A stretch of DNA of 64,000 nucleotides from CBFHWU01 sp965659665 (GCA_965659665.1 CBFHWU010000032.1:1-64000), one strand, 5' to 3'. Counted from the first letter of the stretch, positions 9,452 through 18,872 are shown. Numbers and translations are program-made. The notes: generated by a model from the sequence alone, not told the origin.

Positions 9452-10180
9452 CTAAACTGTTTTTTTGGAATTAGAGAGAAGTTTTTTTAAGTCTGCGAGC
9501 TCTTGGTTTGAAAGATGTCTCCACTTCCCTACTGCAATATCCAGCTTGACATTCATAATACGAGTACGTTTCAAGCGTACCACCCGATAACCAAGATATT
9601 CACACATTCGTCTAATTTGTCGGTTGAGTCCTTGAGTCAGTACTATGGTAAAGGTATTTTTGTGGGTTTGCTTGACCCTACATTTTCTAGTAACCGTATC
9701 GAGAATTGGAATACCATTACGCATGCGTTCAATAAATTCTTTAGTGATCGGCTGATTTACTGTGACCACATATTCTTTTTCGTGTTGGTTACTTGCTCGT
9801 AAAATTTTATTGACAATATCCCCATCATTTGTCAAAAAAATCAACCCCTCACTGGGTTTATCCAATCGTCCAATAGGAAAGATTCGTTTTGGATAATTGA
9901 TAAAATCAATGATATTGTCTTTTTCCACTCCTGAATCGGTGGTACATACAATTCCTACAGGCTTATTTAAGGCTAGATATACAAAAGAATTCAATGGCTG
10001 ACCAACGGCTTCACCATCTACCCCGACTATGTCACCGTCCATAACTTTGGTGCCCAACTCTGGAACTACACCATTAATCGTAATTCTTCCTTGGTCGATC
10101 AGTTTGTCTGCAGCTCTTCGTGAGCAATATCCTACCTCCGACAAGTACTTATTGATCCTTATTCCTTGGTTTTCATTCAT
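9452..10180 (-). CDS. rluF: 23S rRNA pseudouridine synthase, RluF type
   Basis: A 242-residue RsuA/RluB/E/F-family enzyme that converts a specific uridine to pseudouridine in 23S rRNA. An N-terminal S4 RNA-binding domain (residues 7-55, R-I-N-K-Y-L-S-E-x-G-Y-C-S-R-R-x-A-D) is followed by the synthase domain with catalytic Asp107 in G-R-L-D-K-P-S-E-G-L. Q-G-L-N-R-Q-I-R-R-M-C-E is the C-terminal family signature. The R-L-D-K-x-S-E-G-L context and the R-I-M-N-V tail favour RluF (U2604) over RsuA. It is shorter at the C-terminus than the enterobacterial enzyme. It is transcribed away from the DUF2059 gene across a 99-base gap. Confidence 0.9.
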   Translation of the reverse strand: MNENQGIRINKYLSEVGYCSRRAADKLIDQGRITINGVVPELGTKVMDGDIVGVDGEAVGQPLNSFVYLALNKPVGIVCTTDSGVEKDNIIDFINYPKRIFPIGRLDKPSEGLIFLTNDGDIVNKILRASNQHEKEYVVTVNQPITKEFIERMRNGIPILDTVTRKCRVKQTHKNTFTIVLTQGLNRQIRRMCEYLGYRVVRLKRTRIMNVKLDIAVGKWRHLSNQELADLKKLLSNSKKTV

Positions 10181-10279
10181 TGGTTTATCCGAAATGTAAA
10201 TTTACGTTTTTTTATCTCGATCATCTTTTGTTTTAAATAATATCATTATATATTTATTAATTAAATTATTTATTATACT

Positions 10280-10678
10280 ATGAAAAAAATTGCAATCCTT
10301 TTTTTAATCTTTCCACTTCTTGGCCAAGCTCAGGAAGATACTTACAAAGCAACTTTAATTCAGTTTGTAAAAGCACAAGGTGCCGATGCTTCCTACGAAA
10401 CAAGTATTGACCAAATGGTCTCAATGTTTGGATTGTCTGAAGAGTTTTCTGCAGCTTTTAAAGAAAATTCTCTTGATGAACTTATTACACTTTTGGTTCC
10501 TGTTTATAAAAAACATTTCACAGAAGCAGAACTTAAAGAAGCGGTCGCTTTGTTTGACACGCCTATCGGAAGGAAAATAGCACAAAAAAATCCCCTTATT
10601 GCTGCCGAATCTATGGAAATTAGTATGCAATGGGGAATGAAACTTGCAGAAGGACTACAAAAACAACTTTTTGAATAA
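10280..10678 (+). CDS. DUF2059 domain periplasmic protein
   Basis: A 132-residue exported protein with a signal peptide (residues 1-17, cleaved after Q-A or A-Q-A). The mature part is helical and Glu-rich. The stretch P-V-Y-K-K-H-F-T-E-A-E-L-K-E (about 74-87) followed by F-D-T-P-I-G-R-K is the DUF2059 signature. The family is widespread in Gram-negatives with no established function. It lies four bases upstream of a small lipoprotein gene, with which it is probably cotranscribed. Confidence 0.85.
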   Translation: MKKIAILFLIFPLLGQAQEDTYKATLIQFVKAQGADASYETSIDQMVSMFGLSEEFSAAFKENSLDELITLLVPVYKKHFTEAELKEAVALFDTPIGRKIAQKNPLIAAESMEISMQWGMKLAEGLQKQLFE

Positions 10679-10682
10679 GCAC

Positions 10683-10943
10683 ATGTTTAAAAAATGTATA
10701 CTTATTTCTAGTCTATTTTTTTTTACGTTTTGTGTGGGGTGCCAAAAAGAGGATAATTGTGGGACAATTATCAATAAAATATCAACGGATAACAGCTATT
10801 TGTTTGTCGTTGAATTTGAAAGGGGTACATTCAACTCATCAACAAATCAAAATTTTAATAGTGGTGCTTTAATTTCGGATATTGAAGTAGATTTAACTAC
10901 GTATAACAATTACGAAATTGGCGAAAATTACTGCGCTGAATAA
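10683..10943 (+). CDS. Small lipoprotein of unknown function
   Basis: 86 residues from the ATG at 10683. The frame opens at 10644 inside the previous gene, but the 10683 start gives a clean lipoprotein signal: M-F-K-K, a Phe-rich core, then V-G-C with Cys17 lipidated. The mature part has C-G-T-I and ends N-Y-C-A-E, so two further Cys may form a disulfide. I recognise no family. It follows the DUF2059 gene by four bases and precedes the metal-efflux operon promoter. Confidence 0.65.
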   Translation: MFKKCILISSLFFFTFCVGCQKEDNCGTIINKISTDNSYLFVVEFERGTFNSSTNQNFNSGALISDIEVDLTTYNNYEIGENYCAE

Positions 10944-11005
10944 AATAAAGACCTAAAATATTGTTAAAAAAACTGATCTATACATGGTGAATGGTTTTTT
11001 TACCT

Positions 11006-11013
11006 TAATTTTG
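11006..11013 (+). promoter_or_regulatory. Bacteroidota -7 box (TAATTTTG) before the efflux operon
   Basis: TAATTTTG matches TAnnTTTG exactly and ends five bases before the ATG at 11019. A start of transcription about five bases downstream would make the message leaderless or nearly so. No clear TTG at -33 is visible, so the promoter may need an activator. Confidence 0.5.
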
Positions 11014-11018
11014 TTATT

Positions 11019-11426
11019 ATGAGGAGTTTAATTTCTTTATTTCTTGCCTCACTTATTCTTGTGTTTAATATGGGGCTGCATATTGACACGCACTACTGTT
11101 GTGGGGTTGAAGTCGAAAGTCGTCTCTCCCTATCTATAGTTAAAAAGCAACTTGATTGTGAAACTATTGACAAGCTTTCAAACTGTAATCACTCGTCTTC
11201 AATTTCTTCTCTACCCTGCTGTGAAAATGAGTACTCATTGCTAGAAATTAATGATCTCAACAATTCCAAGATTCTTTTGGAATTTGAATCTGCTGATTTT
11301 CTCATTCAAAGTAAAAACTCATTTATTGCTTCTCCTACCGTTGATGTTGTTCAAGATGATAAACAATATAGTGCGCCTATTTTAGTTCAGGACAAATGGG
11401 TAATTTTTCAGAATTTTTTGATTTGA
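11019..11426 (+). CDS. HYC/CC small exported protein heading the metal-efflux operon
   Basis: 135 residues. An N-terminal hydrophobic segment (1-19) is followed by H-Y-C-C-G (residues 25-29), then C-E-T, N-C-N-H and P-C-C-E. This Cys/His arrangement fits the small Bacteroidota proteins called HYC_CC_PP that sit before CusA-type pumps. The final Pro pair of that family is not conserved here (S-A-P-I instead). A role as a periplasmic metal-binding or accessory protein for the pump is inferred from the neighbourhood. It is separated from cusA by a hairpin with a T-run, so it may be expressed at a different level from the pump genes. Confidence 0.7.
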   Translation: MRSLISLFLASLILVFNMGLHIDTHYCCGVEVESRLSLSIVKKQLDCETIDKLSNCNHSSSISSLPCCENEYSLLEINDLNNSKILLEFESADFLIQSKNSFIASPTVDVVQDDKQYSAPILVQDKWVIFQNFLI

Positions 11427-11441
11427 TTTAAAAATAGTATC

Positions 11442-11480
11442 CTTCTTTTTTAACACCAAAAGAAGTGTTTTTATTTTTTT
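11442..11480 (+). terminator. Intrinsic terminator or attenuator between HYC gene and cusA
   Basis: CTTCTTTT (11442-11449), eight-base loop, AAAAGAAG (11458-11465), then TGTTTTTATTTTTTT. The perfect 8-bp stem and long T-run fit a rho-independent site. Because the same-strand pump genes follow only 25 bases later, it probably acts as a partial terminator. Confidence 0.6.
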
Positions 11481-11504
11481 ACAAATAATCAAAAATGTTC
11501 TATT

Positions 11505-14500
11505 ATGCTTAACCGTATCATCAAATATTTTCTTAACAACAGACTTTTTACTTTACTTATATTAATTGCTTTTATTGGATGGGGAATTGTAACCACTCCT
11601 TTTAATTGGGATTTAGGTTCAATTCCTAAAGATCCTGTCCCCGTTGATGCTATTCCTGATATTGGTGAAAATCAACAGATTGTATTTACTCCTTGGAAAG
11701 GAAGATCTCCTCAAGATATAGAAGATCAAATTTCATACCCCTTAACCACATTTTTATTAGGAATACCAGGTGTAAAATCCATTAGAAGTTCTTCCATTTT
11801 TGGTTTCTCTAGTATTTACATCATTTTTGAAGACGATATTGAGTTTTATTGGTCACGTTCTCGAATTATAGAAAAGCTCAACTCACTTCCCAAAGGATTG
11901 TTACCTAATGATGTTCAACCCGCTTTGGGGCCTGATGCTACCTCTTTAGGTCAAATTTATTGGTACACTCTAGAGGGTAGAGATAATAAAGGAAATCCTA
12001 CTGGAGGTTGGGATCTACACGAAATACGAAGTGTACAAGATTTTTATGTTAAATATGCGCTAAACTCAAGTGAAGGAGTGTCTGAAGTGGCCTCGATCGG
12101 CGGTTTTGTACAAGAATATCAAATTGATGTCAATCCAGAAGCGTTGAAGGCGTATGACATTCCTTTGCACTCGGTAATGAAAGCCGTTCAAATGGCGAAT
12201 AAAGATGTGGGGGCTAAAACCATTGAGATTAATCAAGCCGAATACCTAGTGCGCGGATTAGGATATATCAAAACAATTAAAGATATCGAAAATGCAGTAG
12301 TATCTGTTTCGGATAATGTTCCTATTCGAATTAAAAATATTGCAGTTGTCAATCTTGGTCCTTCAAGTAGAAGAGGTGTTTTAGACAAAGATGGTGCCGA
12401 AGTAGTCGGAGGAGTAGTGGTTGCACGGTATGGCTCTAACCCTTTAGAAGTCATTAATCAAGTCAAAGCAAAAATAAAAGAAATTAGTCCTGGACTTCCA
12501 AAAAAAATACTGTCAGATGGATCTGAAAGTCAACTCACCATCATTCCATTTTATGATCGGTCAAAGCTCATTAAAGAAACTTTAGGGACTTTAGAAGAAG
12601 CTCTTTCCCTGGAAATACTCATTACTATTTTGGTTATTATTGTAATGATATACAATCTAAGAGCATCTCTACTTATCTCAAGCCTATTACCTATTTCTGT
12701 TTTAATGGTATTTATTGCTATGCGTTACTTTGGGGTTGATGCCAATATCGTAGCTTTATCAGGAATTGCCATAGCTATTGGTACTATGGTAGATTTAGGA
12801 ATTATATTATCTGAAAATATTGTTAAAAATATAAACGAAGCCCCCCCAGAACATAAACTTATTGATCGCATTTATAATGGGTCTAAAGAAGTCGGAGGGG
12901 CTATCCTCACTGCAGTATCTACTACTATAGTGAGTTTTATTCCAGTTTTTACGATGGAGGCGGCCGAGGGAAAACTATTTGGTCCATTAGCCTTTACCAA
13001 GACCTTTGCGCTCATTGCCGCCCTCATTGTTACTCTTTTAATTTTACCCACATTAGCTTATTGGTTATTTGGATTTAAGATAAAAAACAAAAAAATACGC
13101 CAATCGCTCTCTTTTGTTCTCATCATCATTGGACTAATAGCAGTAAGTAAAGCCATGTTGTTTTTGGGTATTTTGCTCATCTTTTACGGCTTAGGGAATA
13201 TGCTAAAATCTTTTTTTAAGAGGAAAAGATTTTTTAAAACGAAAATTATTTCATTAGTCACAAATAACTTCAACATTATTTTAAGTTTGTTTGCTGTAAT
13301 TTGGCTATTGGCTCGTTTTTGGTTGCCTTTAGGGCCTCAAAAACATATTCTTTTAAATTTCATCTTTGTTGGTGTATTATTGGGCGGAGTATTACTTTTT
13401 TTTCATTTTATTTTTTCAAAATATCAAAAAATATTACGCTGGTGCTTAACAAACAAAGGGCTGTTTTTATCCCTCCCAACTTCACTAATCCTTTTAGGAG
13501 TAATCGTTTGGTTAGGATTTAATAGTATATTTGGTTTTGTCGCTCAAGGTTTTGACAAAATTGGGGTTAACATCAGAACAAACGCTGTTTGGTCTGGCTT
13601 AATACATACATTTCCAGGAACCGAAAAAGAATTTATGCCTTCTTTAGATGAAGGAAGTTTTTTGTTGATGCCTACTTCTATGCCGCACTCAGGCATCGAA
13701 TACAATCGAAAAGTTTTAGGTCAACTAGACATGTTGATTACTCAAATTCCTGAAGTAGCATTATCTGTTGGAAAACTTGGTCGAGTGGACTCCGCTCTTG
13801 ATCCTGCACCTATATCAATGTTTGAAAATGTTATAAATTATAAATCAGAGTATGTACAAAATGATAAAGGGCATCCCCTCCGATTTAAAACAGATAAGGA
13901 AGGTCGTTTTATAACAAAAAACGGTGTTCCAATGACCCATAACCAAGCATTAGAGTCAGGACTAGAGAGTCAATTTCTTATCCCTGATAACAAAGGGAGG
14001 TATTTTAGAAATTGGCGTGATCATATTCGATCTCCTGATGATATATGGAACGAAATTGTTCAAGTGATCAAAATTCCAGGGGTAACATCTGCTCCCAAAC
14101 TTCAACCCATAGAAACACGTTTAGTCATGCTTCAAACTGGGATGCGAGCTCCAATGGGTATAAAAGTGTATGGCCCTGACTTACCCACAATTGAAGCTTT
14201 TGGAGTGGAACTTGAAAAATTATTAAAACAAGTACCCTCAGTTAAGAAAGAAGCTGTATTTGCCGATCGAATTGTTGGAAAACCTTATATACACCTAGCT
14301 ATTGATCGAACAAAAATTGCCCGATATGGGTTAAGTATTCAGGAGGTACAACAGTTTATTGAAACAGCTATTGGAGGAAAGGAGCTAGGGTCGACAGTAG
14401 AGGGACGTGAGCGTTATTCTATTAGAGTAAGATATCCTCGAGAACTTAGAGATAATGTAGAAGCGTTAGACAAAATATTAATCCCTACCCCTACTGGTGT

Positions 14501-15329
14501 TCAAATTCCCATGAGTCATATTGTAGATATCCAATATGTTCAGGGACCTCAAGCCATTAAAAGCGAAGAAACATTTTTAGTTGGGTATGTACTATTTGAT
14601 CGACATCCCAATTTTAGTGAGGTTGCCGTAGTAAATGCTGCACAAAACTACATCAATACCCAAATTAAAGAAGGTAAACTTAACGTACCTGCTGGAATTA
14701 GTTTTAAGTTTTCAGGCAATTATGAGAACCAAGTACGTGCCGAAAAACGATTATCTCTTGTGGTACCATTAGTATTGATTATTGTTTTTATGATCCTTTA
14801 CTTCCAGTTTAAATCTGCTTCTACCTCTCTTATGGTCTACAGTGGTATCATGATGGCGTTTAGTGGAGGGTTTATTTTATTGTGGCTTTACAGTCAAAGT
14901 TGGTTTTTGGACCTTGAAGTATTAGGAACTAACATGAGGTCTTTATTTCAAGTTCAACCCATAAATTTGAGTGTTGCAGTTTGGGTAGGGTTTATTGCAC
15001 TTTTCGGGATAGCTACAGATGACGGCGTATTAATGGCGACCTATTTAAACCAAAGTTTTGAACGTAATAAACCGTCAACTTTACCAGAACTTCGTGCTGC
15101 TGTTATCGAAGGAGGAATGCGTCGTATTCGACCTGCTGTAATGACCTCAGCCACCACAATAATCGCATTATTACCTGTTTTATCCTCCTCAGGTCGTGGA
15201 GCGGATATTATGATTCCGATGGCGATTCCTGCATTTGGAGGGATGATGATGGCTGCCATCACTTATTTTATTGTACCGGTGTTATACTCTCTTAGAGAAG
15301 AATATAAATTAAAAAAACAAACATCATGA
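11505..15329 (+). CDS. cusA: CusA/CzcA family heavy-metal efflux RND pump
   Basis: A 1274-residue inner-membrane proton-driven transporter that exports metal ions (Cu/Ag or Co/Zn/Cd class) through a tripartite complex. An N-terminal helix (about 11-30) is followed by the periplasmic porter domain. Helices then include G-I-A-I-A-I-G-T-M-V-D (about 420-430) with the transmembrane Asp. A second porter domain has M-P-T-S-M-P near 717-722, the methionine-rich metal pathway. The last helices include G-I-A-T-D-D-G near 1168. A hydrophobic insert at about 528-700, longer than in enterobacterial CusA, is common in Bacteroidota. The stop overlaps the TolC gene start by four bases (ATGA). Metal specificity is not certain, but neighbours favour copper/silver. 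Confidence 0.93.
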   Translation: MLNRIIKYFLNNRLFTLLILIAFIGWGIVTTPFNWDLGSIPKDPVPVDAIPDIGENQQIVFTPWKGRSPQDIEDQISYPLTTFLLGIPGVKSIRSSSIFGFSSIYIIFEDDIEFYWSRSRIIEKLNSLPKGLLPNDVQPALGPDATSLGQIYWYTLEGRDNKGNPTGGWDLHEIRSVQDFYVKYALNSSEGVSEVASIGGFVQEYQIDVNPEALKAYDIPLHSVMKAVQMANKDVGAKTIEINQAEYLVRGLGYIKTIKDIENAVVSVSDNVPIRIKNIAVVNLGPSSRRGVLDKDGAEVVGGVVVARYGSNPLEVINQVKAKIKEISPGLPKKILSDGSESQLTIIPFYDRSKLIKETLGTLEEALSLEILITILVIIVMIYNLRASLLISSLLPISVLMVFIAMRYFGVDANIVALSGIAIAIGTMVDLGIILSENIVKNINEAPPEHKLIDRIYNGSKEVGGAILTAVSTTIVSFIPVFTMEAAEGKLFGPLAFTKTFALIAALIVTLLILPTLAYWLFGFKIKNKKIRQSLSFVLIIIGLIAVSKAMLFLGILLIFYGLGNMLKSFFKRKRFFKTKIISLVTNNFNIILSLFAVIWLLARFWLPLGPQKHILLNFIFVGVLLGGVLLFFHFIFSKYQKILRWCLTNKGLFLSLPTSLILLGVIVWLGFNSIFGFVAQGFDKIGVNIRTNAVWSGLIHTFPGTEKEFMPSLDEGSFLLMPTSMPHSGIEYNRKVLGQLDMLITQIPEVALSVGKLGRVDSALDPAPISMFENVINYKSEYVQNDKGHPLRFKTDKEGRFITKNGVPMTHNQALESGLESQFLIPDNKGRYFRNWRDHIRSPDDIWNEIVQVIKIPGVTSAPKLQPIETRLVMLQTGMRAPMGIKVYGPDLPTIEAFGVELEKLLKQVPSVKKEAVFADRIVGKPYIHLAIDRTKIARYGLSIQEVQQFIETAIGGKELGSTVEGRERYSIRVRYPRELRDNVEALDKILIPTPTGVQIPMSHIVDIQYVQGPQAIKSEETFLVGYVLFDRHPNFSEVAVVNAAQNYINTQIKEGKLNVPAGISFKFSGNYENQVRAEKRLSLVVPLVLIIVFMILYFQFKSASTSLMVYSGIMMAFSGGFILLWLYSQSWFLDLEVLGTNMRSLFQVQPINLSVAVWVGFIALFGIATDDGVLMATYLNQSFERNKPSTLPELRAAVIEGGMRRIRPAVMTSATTIIALLPVLSSSGRGADIMIPMAIPAFGGMMMAAITYFIVPVLYSLREEYKLKKQTS

Positions 15330-16531
15330 AATTTCTACTTACTTTAATTTTATTTTCAAGTCTACAAGCTCAAACACTTGACGAGTATTTGATCATTGCG
15401 ACGACTAACAATCCAGAAGTTCATGCTCAATTATTACGCTTTGAAGCAGCCATGCAGGATGTAGTTCAACAAAGTAGTCTTCCAGATCCCAAATTAGCTG
15501 TAGGACACTTTATATCTCCAATCGAAACTCGAGTGGGAAGCCAAAGAACCAAAATATCATTGTCACAATCTTTTCCTTGGTTTGGAACTTTAAAGGCTCA
15601 AAAGAACAAAGCTGCTCTTTTGGCTCAAGCGGAATTTGACGCTTATGAAAACCTTTTAGGTAAGCTCCATAAAGACGTAAAAACAAGTTATGCTCAAATT
15701 TCTGAACTCGAACATTTTATCGCACTAGAAGATGAAAACAAAAGAATTATCCAAACTTACAAATCCATTTCTAAACAAAATTATGAAAATGGTAAAGGGA
15801 GTTTAGTTGATGTTTTACGTGCAGATATGGCGCTTCAAGCTTCAAAAACACAAATTATACTGCTTCGCGAAAAACGACGTCCTTTAATTGTTCTGTTTAA
15901 CTCGCAATTAAATAGAAACTTGGAAGAAAATGTAGTCGTTGATATAAAGGGGCCATGGAAAGAAAAACCACCTATTATCGTAAAGTCATTAGCAAACCAT
16001 CCCTCACTAAAAGGGGTTAACCGAAAAATTGATGCTGCTCAATGGCAGATAAAAATTGCTGAAAAACAAGGACGGCCAAATTTAAATGTAGGAGTAGATT
16101 ATGCCTTTATCGATGCGCGCAAATCAACTATTTTGCAAGATAATGGACAGGATGCACTGATGACTAGCTTAGGACTTAGTCTTCCTGTTTTTAGAAAAAA
16201 ATATAAAGCCGCTAAAAATAAGGCAAAATACCAAAGAGATGCTTTACAACTTGAACATCAACACCTCTTTAATGCGTTGAGTAGTTCTTTACAAACAGCA
16301 CAATACGAATTAAGTGAAGCTACTCATCTGATAAAACTTCACGAAAATCTGATCATAGAAGCCGAACAATCGCTTCGGTTATTGTTATCCGCATATTCGT
16401 CATCGGCTCAAAACTTCGATGAAGTGATACGGATGCAGCAACAAGTCATCGACTATAAAAAAGAACGCGTTAAGGCTATTGCAAAATATCAAATTGCAGT
16501 AGCAAAAATTGAATATTTAAACTCTAAATAA
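15326..16531 (+). CDS. TolC-family outer-membrane channel of the metal efflux system
   Basis: 401 residues. A signal peptide (1-15) is followed by two TolC-type repeats rich in long helices: A-T-T-N-N-P-E-V-H-A near 25-34, and the second half from A-N-H-P-S-L-K-G near 220. It forms the trimeric outer-membrane exit of the CusABC-type complex. Translation is probably coupled to cusA through the ATGA overlap, and the adaptor gene follows by seven bases. The length is slightly below typical CusC, as in many Bacteroidota copies. Confidence 0.9.
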   Translation: MKFLLTLILFSSLQAQTLDEYLIIATTNNPEVHAQLLRFEAAMQDVVQQSSLPDPKLAVGHFISPIETRVGSQRTKISLSQSFPWFGTLKAQKNKAALLAQAEFDAYENLLGKLHKDVKTSYAQISELEHFIALEDENKRIIQTYKSISKQNYENGKGSLVDVLRADMALQASKTQIILLREKRRPLIVLFNSQLNRNLEENVVVDIKGPWKEKPPIIVKSLANHPSLKGVNRKIDAAQWQIKIAEKQGRPNLNVGVDYAFIDARKSTILQDNGQDALMTSLGLSLPVFRKKYKAAKNKAKYQRDALQLEHQHLFNALSSSLQTAQYELSEATHLIKLHENLIIEAEQSLRLLLSAYSSSAQNFDEVIRMQQQVIDYKKERVKAIAKYQIAVAKIEYLNSK

Positions 16532-16538
16532 ATGTAAC

Positions 16539-18311
16539 ATGAAAAAGATATCTAAAAAATACATTGTTTTTACTCTACTAATATTTGTTGTTGGAATTAT
16601 TATTGGAAAAAGTTTTTCCTCAACTAACGAAGAAGAAAATACGCATGTGCATGAATTACATGACCCTACAGAATACACATGTTCTATGCATCCACAAATT
16701 AGGCAAAATGAACCTGGAGATTGTCCCATTTGTGGAATGGACTTGATCCCTGTAGCTGATGAAAGTGGGGGATCGGAATCTGTAACGTTAAAAATGTCTA
16801 AAACAGCTCTTCAATTAGCTCAAATTAGCACTTTGGTAGTCCAAAAGGACTCCAAAAGCAAATCGTTACAATTAGAGGGTAAGATTGAGTTTGACGAACG
16901 ACAAATCGTAACACAGCCCGCTCATATTCCAGGAAGAATTGAAAAGCTCAGTGTAAGCTTTACAGGAGAATATGTTCGTAAAGGTGATGTATTGGCACAG
17001 ATTTATGCCCCTGAACTTATCACAACACAACAGGAACTATTTGAGGCACGTCGTTTAAAAGATATTCAACCCGAATTGTATGATGCTGCTATAAAACGTC
17101 TTAAAAATTGGAAGCTTTCCGAAAATCAAATACAACAAATACTCAATGCTTCAAAAGTCGTTAGTCAATTTCCAAAACAAGCGCAAGTGTCAGGATACGT
17201 TACCCAAAAATTTATTCACGTAGGAGATTATGTACAAACTGGGGAACCCATGTATGAAATCACGAACTTAAACAAAGTATGGGCTTTATTTGATATTTAT
17301 GAATCCGAGTTGCAATGGGTTAATGTCGGGGATAGCATATCATTTTCTACGCCGTCGTTTCCTTACAAAAAATTTGAAGGGGTGATTAATTACATAGATC
17401 CCGTAATTGATCCTTTAACTCATGTAGCCAAAGCTAGAGTGAGTTTAAATAATGCTGAGTTAAAATTAAAACCTGAAATGTTTATAAGCGGAACATTAAA
17501 CTCTAAATGGCGAGAACAAGATTTTATTTCGGTTCCAAAATCCGCCGTAATGTGGACTGGCAAACGATCTTTTGTTTATGTAAAAACACCAGATATTGAT
17601 GAAACAGAGTTTAGTTTAAAGTCGGTAGTTTTGGGGCATTCTTTAGGGGAAGAATATATTATTTCTTCTGGTTTGGAAGAAGGAGAAGAAATTGCGGTAA
17701 ATGGCACTTTTAGTATTGATGCAGCCTTACAACTCTCCGGAAAACCAAGCATGATGGTAGATTCTAGCGAAAAATCTTCTATGGATCATCATCATGAATC
17801 TCCAATTATGAGCCCGAAAAATACGTTAAATATAGAAGAAGTTAACTTATCATCAATGGCAAAATCTGAAATAAAGAGCTTAATTAATGATTATTTTAGC
17901 CTTAAAAATGCGTTGGTTTCAGATGACTTCACAGCTGCTCAATCAAAAGGGCAAATCTTTATTGATAGGGTAAAAGAAATAAAAGACGATATGTTTGATT
18001 CTTCAGCGCGTACACTTTGGCATTCCTATTCGTCAGCGTTGAAAAAAAATCTTACGCATATTGATCATTTTACCAATATTGAAGAATTAAGAAAAGAATT
18101 CATTGAAACCTCAAACATTGTAAAAAGTATTGCAACCTCATTTTTACCTACTGAAAAAAATATTTACGTTCAGTATTGTCCTATGGCAAATAATAACAAA
18201 GGCGCTGAGTGGTTAAGTTTAGAAAAAGAAATAAAGAATCCTTATTTCGGAGCATCAATGTTGATGTGTGGCAGTATAAAAAATGAAATACGTCCATTCT
18301 CTAAAAAATAA
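16539..18311 (+). CDS. cusB: CusB-type RND adaptor with heavy-metal-binding finger and C-terminal DUF3347
   Basis: 590 residues. An N-terminal membrane anchor (9-27) is followed by a heavy-metal-binding domain at about 46-72 (Y-T-C-S-M-H-P-Q, then C-P-I-C-G-M-D-L). The usual adaptor core comes next, with lipoyl/barrel-sandwich halves (G-R-I-E-K-L near 130 and V-S-G-Y-V-T near 215), a hairpin and beta-barrel. Residues about 440-588 form a DUF3347 domain with Y-C-P-M-A, W-L-S and L-M-C-G-S, a Cys/Met set likely to bind copper. A His-rich linker (D-H-H-H-E) joins the two parts. The periplasmic protein would pass metal to CusA. It is the last gene of the tightly packed pump operon. Confidence 0.92.
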   Translation: MKKISKKYIVFTLLIFVVGIIIGKSFSSTNEEENTHVHELHDPTEYTCSMHPQIRQNEPGDCPICGMDLIPVADESGGSESVTLKMSKTALQLAQISTLVVQKDSKSKSLQLEGKIEFDERQIVTQPAHIPGRIEKLSVSFTGEYVRKGDVLAQIYAPELITTQQELFEARRLKDIQPELYDAAIKRLKNWKLSENQIQQILNASKVVSQFPKQAQVSGYVTQKFIHVGDYVQTGEPMYEITNLNKVWALFDIYESELQWVNVGDSISFSTPSFPYKKFEGVINYIDPVIDPLTHVAKARVSLNNAELKLKPEMFISGTLNSKWREQDFISVPKSAVMWTGKRSFVYVKTPDIDETEFSLKSVVLGHSLGEEYIISSGLEEGEEIAVNGTFSIDAALQLSGKPSMMVDSSEKSSMDHHHESPIMSPKNTLNIEEVNLSSMAKSEIKSLINDYFSLKNALVSDDFTAAQSKGQIFIDRVKEIKDDMFDSSARTLWHSYSSALKKNLTHIDHFTNIEELRKEFIETSNIVKSIATSFLPTEKNIYVQYCPMANNNKGAEWLSLEKEIKNPYFGASMLMCGSIKNEIRPFSKK

Positions 18312-18362
18312 CTTTTGGTTAAAAACATTATAAAAATTAACTTATTTAATCGAAAAAAATCT

Positions 18363-18370
18363 TAAATTTG
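18363..18370 (+). promoter_or_regulatory. Possible -7 box (TAAATTTG)
   Basis: An exact TAnnTTTG match ending 25 bases before the ATG of the separate DUF3347 gene. No TTG at the matching -33 distance is evident. It suggests the gene can be transcribed independently of the pump operon. Confidence 0.4.
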
Positions 18371-18395
18371 TAGAAATAAACCCAAATTTTTTTTT

Positions 18396-18872
18396 ATGTA
18401 TGCATATATAATGGTTACTTTCTTATTTTGGGGTATGTCTAATGCAGATTTCACCCCTATACACAACAGTTCTGAAGACTATAATCCGATTTCAATTTTA
18501 GAGTTTTACATGGAACTAAAAGACGCTTTTGTCGAATCTGATTCCAATAAAGCATCAACCATTGCCACTAAACTAATCGATGAAGTAAGAAAAGGAAAAA
18601 CAGATTTGCACAAAAGAATCGAATTAGATGCAAAAATGATATCTGAATCATCAGAAATTGAAGTTCAAAGAGTCCATTTTAAACACCTTTCAGAATTGAT
18701 GTTGAAAATGTCGAAGGATGTGGAGGAAATTCATGTATTTCATCAATTCTGTCCAATGGCTCTAAAAAATACAGGTGCCTCTTGGTTAAGTTATTCTTCT
18801 GAAATTCGCAATCCTTATTATGGTAATATGATGCTTAAATGCGGGGTTGTAAAGGAAGAGATAAAAAATTAA
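18396..18872 (+). CDS. Stand-alone DUF3347 protein, exported
   Basis: 158 residues. A short hydrophobic N-terminus (2-17) looks like a signal peptide. The rest is one DUF3347 domain with the same closing motifs as the adaptor upstream: F-C-P-M-A, G-A-S-W-L-S, E-I-R-N-P-Y-Y-G and L-K-C-G-V. The Cys and Met positions are suited to copper binding. It is probably a periplasmic metal chaperone or buffer that shares its domain with the CusB tail. It sits 84 bases after the pump operon with its own possible promoter. Confidence 0.85.
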   Translation: MYAYIMVTFLFWGMSNADFTPIHNSSEDYNPISILEFYMELKDAFVESDSNKASTIATKLIDEVRKGKTDLHKRIELDAKMISESSEIEVQRVHFKHLSELMLKMSKDVEEIHVFHQFCPMALKNTGASWLSYSSEIRNPYYGNMMLKCGVVKEEIKN

